Below, one piece after another: positions 34,264 through 44,235 of a stretch of DNA of 64,000 nucleotides (position 1 is the stretch's first letter; every line of letters starts with the position of its first letter). The notes below the pieces were generated by a model. It searched no databases and was not told where the DNA came from. It was given only the letters and a program-made list of their open reading frames with translations. The DNA is from Petrosia ficiformis (lineage: Eukaryota > Porifera > Demospongiae > Haplosclerida > Petrosiidae): assembly GCA_947044365.1 (NCBI GenBank), contig OX345641.1:8122181-8186180 (forward strand). The letters are read 5' to 3'. The position numbers were made by a program, and so were the translations under genes.

Positions 34264-37219
34264 TAATTATATATATAATTATAATTATATATATTATGGA
34301 ATACCTTTTCTAGCTACTAATTATATACATACATGTATACTATAATATAGAGTTTTGTATAAGATGCATTAATTACTATTTTAGCACCTGACAATCATTA
34401 CCACTGCAACATGTATAATTATATATATATATATAACAGTTTCTCATAATACAGAGTGAAAATTATAGATAATTATTGTAGCTAAGTAAAATTGTATATC
34501 TCATGTCACAATTCATCATTCAGTTTTCATTTGTTATTCATTCTTTACCCCAGAATATCCACAACGAAATGCTTCTCAAATATTTCCATTATTAATAAAG
34601 ATTCTGGAATTATCGAGTACTCTACCGGTTGACCATGAATTCATGTGTCATCTTGTAGAAAATTTGTCTGCTAGTGTACAAGTATTAAGAGGTGAGCCTA
34701 ACACTAGCAATGGAAGTAGAACTGGTACAAGTAGCTCCACCAGCATCATACCCTCTTCCGTGAGAAAGTCAATGCCTAGCTCTGTGCCTGTACCATCAAA
34801 TTCTAGGTCTGCATTGTCTAACTCAGCATTACCTACGACTAGTCGTAGGAGAGCACGTGATGATGGGGAAGAGGGTTCTAGTGGGCATTCTAATCGGCCA
34901 AAGCGTCGTAGAATGAGAAGTGATGCCATTTCAAATGCTGGTGGACAGTCTACACGTACCACTAGGTCTGTTGACAGTGACATTTGTGCAATTAAGAATG
35001 TCACCATTCCATCTACATGGAAACCCGAATGTCCAGAAAAAAAGGGACATCTTTTGATAAGGGTGACAGAATGTGCTTCTGAAAACTCTGATATTCCAGG
35101 AGCTGTTGGAATTAAACACGACCTTCCAGCTGTGACTAACCCGACAAACGTCACTGCTGTTAGGGAAGAATTGGATAAGCTATACAATGCTGCTTCATCC
35201 AAAGTGGTTCGGTATTCTATGCTAAAAAATCAGTGTGACGTACAATGTTACTATGGCATAGGTAGAGTCATGAATGAGTTGATAAACAAGTCTGCACATC
35301 TACACAGTTTTATCAACAGGGCTAAATACGGAGAATCATATCAACCACACCCTACAGACCCCAATTTATTACAGTTGTGCAGTAAGCCAACAACTGTAGT
35401 AAGTATTGCAGAGGGTGACGTTAGCATTCTCGATAAGCTGGCAGGACACTGCATGAAACGCAGGAAAACAGATGTACTGAGTTCACTGGGCGGGTGTGTA
35501 ACACCTGACTGTCAACTCTGTCCCACGCTGAAGCGTAGATGGGAACAAACTGGTGTACTTCGGTACCACACCGAAGAGACATGCCAGTCTGGTAATGTAG
35601 CCATGTGTGCGGCATCAATGAAGTACAAGAACACTAGCAAGTCTTCGCTTCATGAATGTCTATTATTTGCTCGATTGTGTCCTCCCACCACCAAGCTTGC
35701 CAAAGGTGTTTGTGGTATTCCAGCTAGTGTCATTGTAAAAGATCTGGTAGATCTGTGCAGGCTTGGGACACAGAGTGACCGAATGTACCTGTGTCGTGAT
35801 ATGGACTTTGTAATAAACGGTGGAAATGATGCTCTCAGTGCCATCCATTTTGTGGATGGGGACTCAGGGTTTATTGTGACAGACAAATTTGCAGATCTGC
35901 AAAAGTATAGCCAATATGGCAGTGCAGTGCATTTCACAAATGGTGTTTCTGAAACATGGATTCCATTTCGTGAAGCATTTCACGATGCTGTTGAAATATC
36001 CCATAAATTTGTGGTGTCAGAGCATCCTTCATGTAGGCACCCAATTAGTCATGACCTCGGCAGCGTAGGACACTGGAGTGCAATGGCTACACTCCACTCA
36101 GCTAAAAAGGTGTACGTACATGTAGTGGACGACAAAAGCATTCATCTACCTGACGGTCGTCTCATTGTTACAATCATTGTCCAAAGAGAGAATGATCTGT
36201 GGGAGCCTTTAGCCTTGCAGGTTATCAGAAATGGTGTGTCCTTCTTGACAGAAGAAGGACGCAAGGAAGCACCAAGTGAGTACAAAGTTGCTGAGGTGTT
36301 TGCAGAAAAAAATGGGAAAGGCTTGTATGCCATTCCAAAACACCTCCTCGAGTTTACTGATGAGCCTTTAAATGACAAGAAACAAATAGAAATGTGTAAG
36401 TTTACCCAATGCCTAAAAGCAAATCATGCTACAAAATGTAGATTTGCTGACTGTATGCCATGGAAACTTCGTAGTTTACATTTGGATTTTAATCAGAAAC
36501 AACTGATTGTCTGTCATAATAGCCAGCAGTTGCATGTGACTAGATCTAAAGCCAACATTCACCAGTCCATGGTGTTTGTGGCTGAAAGTACCATTCCTAA
36601 TGCAGGATGTGGTCTTTTCTTAAGACCACATAGTACTGAAATGTACTTCAGAGCTAGGGATACTCTCTGCTTGTACAGCAGAGAGACCCTGACAGAAGAG
36701 CAGATTCAAAATATTTCCAATCCAGATTACATACTAGATGTACGTGACTCAATGTTTGTAGATGCAAGTGTGTTTCATGGGTGGAATTTGGGTCGGTTTG
36801 TTAATCAAGGTGGTTTACTTGAAGGGCTTAAACAGTTAGCAACTGACTTTGCCCTGGGACATTTTCAGCTCGATTCTGCTGAGAAAGTTGCTGAAAGTTT
36901 TTGCAATGTTATTTATTCACAGAAGGGAAACACAGTTGTGATAAATGTGAAGGGCAGAGTCCATTGTAACACTAACAACACTGCAAAAGAGCTTTTTGTT
37001 AACTATGGTCTGCATAATTACTGGATGAATTATATATCAGGGAAAGACAGTGCTTCAATGGATCTGGAGAGTAGAGACGAATTGTCTCAGCTTGTGAGAT
37101 TCATTGTTGCCACTAATAAACGTAGTGGTCATTTGGAGCTTAAACACGCTTATAGTGATGCTCAGGTAGAACAACTTGTTCATATGTGTCCAAGTGTCTG
37201 CCCTGTGCAATGTACATGA
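34015..37219 (+). CDS. F2 nuclear protein with divergent SET-like domain (copy A), 2 exons, 901 aa
   Basis: Exon 2 (34554-37219) is one long open frame. Exon 1 (34015-34054, starting MDTSMESF) is joined by a 499-bp AT-rich GT-AG intron in matching phase, with a mediocre donor (GTACAT). Residues about 60-140 are Ser/Thr-rich with a basic nuclear localisation signal (RPKRRRMR, about 127-134). A Cys cluster (CVTPDCQLC) lies near 327. About 685-830 follows the SET pattern: AGCGLF, DYILDVRD, then GRFVNQGG where active enzymes have RFxNHS, and ELFVNYG where they have ELxxDYG. The His and Asp replacements make activity uncertain; it may bind without catalysing. It stands downstream of the recombinase on the same strand, so both may act together. 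No other domain was recognised. Confidence 0.72.
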
Positions 37220-37224
37220 ATTCA

Positions 37225-37478
37225 CTCCCAGACCAATTCATACTGGTCATATGCTTATAGAAGCACGGTATTGTGCATACCTGTTTCACGCTTTCAATTT
37301 GTTTCCAAACAGGAAACATGATCCCTGTCCCATCTGGTGACAGTGGATTATCTCCCAGACCAATTCATACTGGTCATATGCTTATAGAAGCACGGTATTG
37401 TGCATACCTGTTTCACGCTTTCAATTTGTTTCCAAACAGGAAACATGATCCCTGTCCCATCTGGTGACAGTGGATTAT
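37225..37478 (+). repeat. 127-bp tandem duplication after the SET-like gene (copy A)
   Basis: Two near-perfect copies start at CTCCCAGACC (37225, 37352). They begin five bases past the stop codon and end at GTGGATTATC. The unit contains GTTTCCAAACAGGAAAC, a short inverted repeat. It could be 3' UTR structure. Confidence 0.8.
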
Positions 37479-37497
37479 CGCTTTTTTGGCCTAGCGT

Positions 37498-37564
37498 AAG
37501 GGACGCCTCCTCGTGGTCTAGGCTGGTAACTTCTACTTGTAATGTAGAAGGCTAAAGGTCCCTT
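37498..37564 (+). ncRNA. Candidate three-way-junction RNA fold (copy A)
   Basis: The closing stem AAGGGAC/GTCCCTT (37498-37504 with 37558-37564) encloses two hairpins: GCCT/AGGC (37505-37508, 37520-37523) and CTTCTAC/GTAGAAG (37530-37536, 37544-37550), the latter with the 7-nt loop TTGTAAT. TGGTCTAGGCTGG inside resembles a pol III A box, but there is no good B box or acceptor stem, so a functional tRNA is not supported. It may be a decayed tRNA-like sequence, a structured 3' UTR or a DNA cruciform. Confidence 0.4.
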
Positions 37565-38747
37565 GAAGATTTCTGAAAGAAATATAGTCAAAAACAGTTA
37601 GTTAATCTACATGTAGACTTGAAAATTATGTTCACTCTACTTACATACAATTGTAGACACACAGATGTCACAGCAAGGTTGTACGTCAGAGCTGAAGGAC
37701 TGTGTGGAGCTCAGATGAAGAAAGAGTTTATCAAGTGTCATATGATCCAGGCTGTTAACAATTATTATAACTTTATTTTTTGTTCTACACAAAACAACAA
37801 TTGTACTTACATACATGTATCGATAAGGTATGCATCATAATTAATGGAGTAATGTAATTAAGAAATGTTATTTTAATTTTGTACTTCACTTAGTCATTTA
37901 AATGTTTGTAAGCTAATCATAATTATGGATTGTATCTTGTTTGTAAAGAAACTATTTTTGAGTGATAAACATCTAGTATAGTGACATATCCAATAAATGT
38001 TTTAACCAATTCTACATTTAAGTGGGAATTATGAGATGATAACATATCAAATAATCAATCAAGCTACATAGGCATGTTTAATGGGTTTAGATGTGAATGT
38101 CTGAACACACTCTGAGTGAGCAAATGCTATTAACAACCTTTTACATATGTTGAGTGTAATATTACATTAAAACAGGAAGAAATGGGTGTAACTAAAAATC
38201 CATCCGCTGTAGCTAAAACGAATCTGAACACAACAACTCAATTAACAATACTGAAAGTTGTGTTGGCTCTGTAGTTTTCTATCTGTTGCAATGTTAATCA
38301 GTCTGTTGTACAAAATGTTTAATTTTGTCTGTAGGCGTTCACGTGAGCTCCACCCTAACTTACATGTAAATACATGCCTTCCATCAATGCCACAATACAA
38401 AACTATTACCCACAAAAATAGATAGAAAAAAATAGCTAGAATGGTTAGTAGAGCTATTTGGAGGCGGCTTCCTGTATCAAAACCCCAATGATTGCAGCAA
38501 AAACCCATAAGGACATATGTCCCTTGATTTTTCCATGTTTACATTGCCATTTTTGATCACTGGGGTGCCAGCTTGATGTTTGTGGAATACATATATGCAA
38601 TGCATTCTACCATTTATCTATTTTTGAAATTAAAGAAAGAGACATATTTCAGGGACATAGATTCTATATAGATGTTACAATACACATATAGGGCAAGGGC
38701 AGCCACTCCCCTCTTTCAGACAGTTTTGGCGGGCTGATGGATATTGG
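37565..38747. other. F2 non-coding segment before the hairpin array (copy A)
   Basis: Nearly 1.2 kb with no credible gene. It contains AATAAA near 37993, which could end the SET-like transcript, and one GGACATATGTCC palindrome at about 38513, the word typical of F1, followed by another GGGACATA near 38653. The counterpart is 50865-52047. Confidence 0.5.
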
Positions 38748-41085
38748 AATTGCCTTGTTTAAACCCTCTGATCTCCTATCTGGAAGATCTTTCAGGGTTA
38801 ATGTAACCAGTTTAACTGGTTGTAACCAACCTCACCTGAGGTTGTAAAGGCAATACAGACAACGGCAGGTCTCTTACACTCACTGGTCTTGACTGACCTT
38901 ACAGAGTGAAAGCAATCTCTTGATGAGATTGTAGAGACAATTGTGGTATTGTCCCTTTATGCTCTTTGATATTTGTCATTCAGAGCAACAGCAACCATTT
39001 TAGGTTGTAAGGGACATTGTTATGGTGGTGCAGGTCAGCCATTTTGAAGTTCTTGGTATTTACAACCACCAGTGTAATAGTAGATATGTCAAGGATTGGA
39101 GTTCATCTTGGTAAGTTTTGAATAAAGTGAGGGGGATGTACTGTATGTTGTGAGAACATTTGATTGTAATCTACGTAATTGCCTTGTTTAAACCCTCTGA
39201 TCTCAAGATCTTTCAGGGTTAATGTAACCAGTTTAACTGGTTGTAAAGGCAATACAGACAACGGCAGGTCTCTTACACTCACTGGTCTTGACTGACCTTA
39301 CAGAGTGAAAGCAATCTCTTGATGAGATTGTAGAGACAATTGTGGTATTGTCCCTTTATGCTCTTTGATATTTGTCATTCAGAGCAACAGCAACCATTTT
39401 AGGTTGTAAGGGACATTGTTATGGTGGTGCAGGTCAGCCATTTTGAAGTTCTTGGTATTTACAACCACCAGTGTAATAGTAGATATGTCAAGGATTGGAG
39501 TTCATCTTGGTAAGTTTTGAATAAAGTGAGGGGGATGTACTGTATGTTGTGAGAACATTTGATTGTAATCTACATAATTGCCTTGTTTAAACCCTCTGAT
39601 CTCAAGATCTTTCAGGGTTAATGTAACCAGTTTAACTGGTTGTAAAGGCAATACAGACAACGGCAGGTCTCTTACACTCACTGGTCTTGACTGACCTTAC
39701 AGAGTGAAAGCAATCTCTTGATGAGAATTGTAGAGGCATTGTTCCTTTATGCTCTTTGATATTTGTCATTCAGAGCAACAGCAACCATTTTAGATTGTAA
39801 GGGACATTGTTTTGGTGGTGCATGTCAGCCATTTTAAAGTTCTTGTTTCAGTAAGTCACATGTTTACCCACTGTAATAGGAGCTGTAATAGATATGTCAA
39901 AGAATGAAGTTCATTTTGGATAATTCTACTTAAAGTGAGGGTGATGTACTGTATGTTGTGAGAACATTTGATTATAAGCCACGTAATTGCCTTGTTTAAA
40001 CCCTCTGATCTCAAGATCTTTCAGGGTTAATGTAACCAGTTTAACTGGTTGTAACATACCTCATCTGAGGTTGTAAAGGCAATACAGAGCACAGCAGGTC
40101 TCTTACACTCACTGGTCTTGATTGACCTTACAGAGTGAAAGCAATCTCTTGATGAGAATTGTAGAGGCATTGTTCCTTTATGCTCTTTGATATTTGTCAT
40201 TCAGAGCAACAGCAACCATTTTAGATTGTAAGGGACATTGTTTTGGTGGTGCATGTCAGCCATTTTAAAGTTCTTGTTTCAGTAAGTCACATGTTTACCT
40301 ACTGTAATAGGAGCTGTAATAGATATGTCAAAGAATGAAGTTCATTTTGGATAATTCTACTTAAAGTGAGGGTGATGTACTGTATGTTGTGAGAACATTT
40401 GATTATAAGCCACGTAATTGCCTTGTTTAAACCCTCTGATCTCAAGATCTTTCAGGGTTAATGTAACCAGTTTAACTGGTTGTAACATACCTCATCTGAG
40501 GTTGTAAAGGCAATACAGAGCACAGCAGGTCTCTTACACTCACTGGTCTTGATTGACCTTACAGAGTGAAAGCAATCTCTTGATGAGAATTGTAGAGGCA
40601 TTGTTCCTTTATGCTCTTTGATATTTGTCATTCAGAGCAACAGCAACCATTTTAGATTGTAAGGGACATTGTTTTGGTGGTGCATGTCAGCCATTTTAAA
40701 GTTCTTGTTTCAGTAAGTCACATGTTTACCCATTGTAATAGGAGCTGTAATAGATATGTCAAAGAATGAAGTTCATTTTGGATAATTCTACTTAAAGTGA
40801 GGGTGATGTACTGTATGTTGTGAGAACATTTGATTATAAGCCACGTAATTGCCTTGTTTAAACCCTCTGATCTCAAGATCTTTCAGGGTTAATGTAACCA
40901 GTTTAACTGGTTGTAACATACCTCATCTGAGGTTGTAAAGGCAATACAGAGCACAGCAGGTCTCTTACACTCACTGGTCTTGATTGACCTTACAGAGTGA
41001 AAACAATCTCTCGATGGGGATTGTAGAGACAATTGTGGTATTGTCCCTTTAATATCTGTCATTTAGAGCGACAGTATGTTTTTTA
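38748..41085. repeat. Hairpin-cassette tandem array, six units of about 400-431 bp (copy A)
   Basis: Units begin at AATTGCCTTG at 38748, 39177, 39576, 39985, 40416 and 40847 (the last truncated). Almost every segment is a self-complementary hairpin, set end to end: AACCAGTTTAACTGGTT, CAACCTCACCTGAGGTTG, CAATCTCTTGATGAGATTG, GACAATTGTGGTATTGTC, CAACCATTTTAGGTTG, and TGCTCT paired with AGAGCA. The whole is bracketed by ATTGCC/GGCAAT. Units 2 and 3 lack exactly one 22-bp hairpin present in unit 1, so hairpins are gained or lost as modules. No open reading frame spans it. It could be a structured RNA, or DNA that extrudes cruciforms or folded single strands. Confidence 0.8.
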
Positions 41086-41153
41086 GGTTTTAACCATATT
41101 TATAGATATTTTCACTGAGATATATGCTGTGTTGTACAATATTCATAGCCAAG

Positions 41154-41246
41154 ATGCCACCAAATTATGTCTCTAGAGAAGTGAATCAACAGATGACTCA
41201 CCAATATGAATATCATTTAGAAGAAACCAGAGAAATTTTTCAACAG
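41154..41246 (+). CDS. Possible short coding exon, unrecognised (copy A)
   Basis: A 31-codon frame starting MPPNYVSREVNQQ and ending EIFQQ, followed by a good splice donor (CAG|GTGAGT). A candidate acceptor with a long T tract ends at 41501, but the frame then stops after four codons. The product would be only 35 residues. It could be a small protein, part of a longer spliced gene, or chance. Confidence 0.25.
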
Positions 41247-41768
41247 GTGAGTCAGCATTATTTAACCACAATTTTTTTAAACCAGTATCATAGCAATTAT
41301 AGCACTTAATGTTTGACAACCACATATTATTGTTGTGAAGTATATTTAAATTTGAAGAAACCTTTAATATACAATACACAAGTATGAATATATAATACGT
41401 ATTATACTTTTTAGTGTGTGACTCCATTAGTAATAATTGTAGGGAAACATGATGTATTCATGAATGAAATGTTAACTCTCTCTCTTTTTTTTTGTAAACA
41501 GAAGCTGTGTTATTAGTTAACAATACAAACAAAAGAACTAACTTACTATTATATATAATATTTGCATATTTATACCTATTTTTTTAATTCTTGTACTTTC
41601 TCACAAAGATACTCTTTTTGTTTCTAAATCTTCAATGAAACACAAAGTATAAACATGCTCGCTACATTTTCTATTGTACATGATCTAGCAATAGTGACTG
41701 GATAATAATGAAAATTTTAAATGTCCCTGTGAAACTAAACACCCGAGTAATTAGTGACAATTGAACTC
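41247..41768. other. F2 AT-rich segment after the short exon candidate (copy A)
   Basis: AT-rich sequence with a T-tract/CAG splice-acceptor-like site at 41486-41501. Nothing else is recognised. The counterpart is 54547-55068. Confidence 0.4.
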
Positions 41769-41946
41769 CAGGTTATGGAATGTAATGTGTCAATTGATGG
41801 CAGACAACACTTGATTCATATATTACGTGAAAATCTATGTGTTAATGTCCCCTGAGGAAACTTCACTTAACACATTATCATGTACAGAAATGGGATAGCA
41901 AAATCAATAATCCACAAACTAGACCGGGAGGGTATCAGAAACCAAT
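41769..41946. repeat. Remnant left inverted repeat (copy A)
   Basis: Matches the first 178 bp of the left inverted repeat at 55069-55396 and stops abruptly at ACCAAT. It is followed by satellite joined in mid-unit. This is the breakpoint of a deletion that removed the rest of the inverted-repeat element from copy A. Confidence 0.75.
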
Positions 41947-42730
41947 GTAAATTATAACAAAGTACACATGCAAACAGCTGATCCTTACCCTTGTTCCCTT
42001 GTTCTTGGCAATAAGAAAGAATGAAGGCTCTATAAACCTTCCATTATCCTTAAGCAAGACTGATAGATAGACAGCTAGATAGAGAGATAGATAGATAGAT
42101 AGAGGAACGTCAAATAAATGAATGAATAAGAATTATTATTGCATGTGACATCAATCACATCCAGATGATTATTACAAACTACACATATAACAGGACACAA
42201 GGTTACGTGGCAATGGCTGGGCTTCAATAGGAACTATATGCAAACACAACGGGAATGCACACAGTTCACACATTTATGTATATATGAATACCAAGTTGTC
42301 CGTCCATGGTTAAGTGGGGATGGCTGGGCTTTAATAGGAACTATATGCACACAGTTAAGCAGTATAATAATACATGTAAATTATAACAAAGTACACATGC
42401 AAACAGCTGATCCTTACCCTTGTTCCCTTGTTCTTGGCAATAAGAAAGAATGAAGGCTCTATAAACCTTCCATTATCCTTAAGCAAGACTGATAGATAGA
42501 CAGCTAGATAGAGAGATAGATAGATAGATAGAGGAACGTCAAATAAATGAATGAATAAGAATTATTATTGCATGTGACATCAATCACATCCAGATGATTA
42601 TTACAAACTACACATATAACAGGACACAAGGTTACGTGGCAATGGCTGGGCTTCAATAGGAACTATATGCAAACACAACGGGAATGCACACAGTTCACAC
42701 ATTTATGTATATATGAATACCAAGTTGTCC
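41947..42730 (+). repeat. 429-bp satellite, about 1.8 units (F2 copy A)
   Basis: Starts inside a unit (GTAAATTATAAC) and ends inside the next (CCAAGTTGTCC). Unit starts ACAGGACACAAGG lie at 42189 and 42618. It includes the GATA run typical of the array at 58668-64000. It is followed by TGTTAT, so TCCTGTTAT at the exit resembles the terminal sequence of the inverted-repeat element. Confidence 0.85.
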
Positions 42731-43784
42731 TGTTATTGTGAGTTGACCGGTAGGACTTCCGGATGTTGTTAATAGCATGGTGATTTTATAAATGATGTCA
42801 ACTTTTTTTTATGGTACTTTCTGTACATATATATATATATACTTAGGTACTGGATAGAATGAAGGCCATAGCAGTGCCACGTGTGTAAACAAACCACATG
42901 TTTGTATATGATTAATTAACCTACGTAAACTAAAGTGTATAATACATTATGACATATATATATATAATTGACGATCACAATTTTGTGATTAGAATATCAG
43001 TAACAGTACACATAAACACTGACCTTAAATTCATCCTCCTTATTAAAGTTAGGGTGCGGTTAGTATCTGCTGCAACAAACTGCAATTAAAATTTTAATCA
43101 AAAAAATTCCAAAAATTTTGTTTTGTGTGTGTGATGCAGATAAAGCAAAAATAAGAAAAAAAGTATATAGTAACAGTACACAAGTTCTTTATGCTTTATG
43201 TACACATCATTCGATGAGTTGAATATAATTCAGAAAGGTCCCCTTAGACTGGTTTCTACACAAAGAAAGAGAAATGTGTGTCAGAACAAGCAAAAAAAAA
43301 AACTATATGTACACTGATTAAACAAACTAAATGCACATATGTTATAATGCAATTTATGAGCTACGAACATTTACCTGCTTTGAGCACACAATCATGAAAG
43401 ACTATATACTGGTGAGATTTTTGGAGAATGAAATGTATGGAAAGCATTAACAATCTGCCCAAATTACAAATATAATTATACATGCTCTTATGAAAAGCTG
43501 ATTCTACTCTGATATAAAAAATTCACTTTCTTAAAATTAATGACAAATGAACTGTTTGTTATTAGTTGCCAAGCAACATACTAATGGACACAAAGAATTT
43601 CCAATTAGACTCTAGGGCTCAACCACAGCATGTAAACTGATTACATCATAGATATCATTATTACCACAACACAATATAGGCAATCTTGTAAGCTTGCTCT
43701 ACTTGGTCTTGCAATTTCTTAGCCCTGCTCTTGCAGGTATTGCAGTTTTGCAGCCCCACTCTTGCACGCAAGAATGCAACAAAG
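42731..43784. other. F2 right non-coding region (copy A)
   Basis: About 1 kb of AT-rich sequence with an (AT)n run near 42825 and loosely repeated CTCTTGCA words around 43690-43770. No gene was recognised. It is the only right-end sequence available for F2. Confidence 0.5.
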
Positions 43785-43837
43785 GTTTATTTTGGTTAAT
43801 TTGGGTTTATTTGGGTTTATTTCGGATTTTGGGTTTA
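43785..43837 (+). repeat. Degenerate telomere-like tract at the F2 right end
   Basis: Phrases TTTATTTTGG, TTTGGGTTTA (twice), TTTCGGATTT and TGGGTTTAG resemble mutated TTTAGGG repeats in the same polarity. They end 16 bp before the intact tract at 43854. They may be old telomere sequence trapped inside the element or part of its right recognition end. Confidence 0.5.
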
Positions 43838-43853
43838 GTGAGTCGGTTGCATG

Positions 43854-43874
43854 TTTAGGGTTTAGGGTTTAGGG
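43854..43874 (+). repeat. Telomere repeat tract between F2 copies, 3 units
   Basis: Three perfect TTTAGGG units lie between the right end of F2 copy A (…GTTGCATG) and the left end of copy B (ACATAACATC…). They have the same polarity as the other two tracts. The F2 period is 13,300 bp including these 21 bp. Confidence 0.95.
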
Positions 43875-44012
43875 ACATAACATCTTCACGCAAAAAAATG
43901 GTCTTCACACACACAAAAACATTCTGTGACAGTGACAGTTAACTGAATGGAAAAGCTCACCCAAAACTAATAGTTGTATTCCTGGCTGAAAACTTGAGAA
44001 AATAAAAATTTG

Positions 44013-44144
44013 AATGACATCGCATCCTTCTTGACAACATCAAAAAGTGCATGATATGACTGGTGGGTTCTAAAGTGCAATGACATCGCATCCATCTTGT
44101 CAACATCAAAAAGTGCAGGTACATGACTCATGGGTTCTAAGAAA
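44013..44144 (+). repeat. 66-bp tandem duplication in the F2 YR 5' flank (copy B)
   Basis: Same duplication as at 30713-30844, upstream of the second recombinase gene. Confidence 0.7.
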
Positions 44145-44235
44145 GCATGAGGTCAGAACAGTTCAACATAAATACAGGGGAAGGACAGAGCAGAGTGAGA
44201 GAGAAAAAAATGTGAAGAATACTGTGTGTGTGATA

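Larger units (their letters stand above)
30573..43853 (+). mobile_element. F2 telomere-associated YR element, copy A
   Basis: Flanked by seven TTTAGGG units on the left and three on the right. Order: 66-bp duplication, YR gene (30936-33415), (AT)n-rich spacer, SET-like gene (34015-37219), 127-bp duplication, three-way-junction fold, hairpin-cassette array, short exon candidate, remnant of an inverted-repeat element with about 1.8 units of the 429-bp satellite, and the right end with degenerate telomere-like sequence. Gene content and the location in telomere repeats parallel F1, but no nucleotide similarity to F1 beyond GGGACATA words was noticed. Confidence 0.85.

Noticed and set aside
34648..35202. 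184-codon minus-strand frame, and similar antisense frames within 34648-36378 and 47948-49678
   Set aside because: Antisense shadows of the long F2 SET-like exon, with no motif of their own.
37498..37564. Functional tRNA gene (Tyr- or Thr-like anticodon loop)
   Set aside because: An A-box-like word and a 7-nt loop are present, but there is no acceptor stem pairing at the right distance and no proper B box.
38748..39177. Relation between the hairpin cassette (first period 429 bp) and the 429-bp satellite
   Set aside because: The shared length appears to be coincidence: no common words beyond chance were seen, and the other cassette periods are 399, 409 and 431 bp.
38748..41085. CRISPR-like interpretation of the regularly spaced repeats
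   Set aside because: Units are about 400-431 bp and fully repetitive without unique spacers, in a eukaryotic setting with introns.
43850..43880. loxP-like inverted arms at the F2-F2 joint
   Set aside because: Only about four bases (CATG/ACAT side) match across the joint, far weaker than the 8-bp arms of F1; more F2 copies would be needed.
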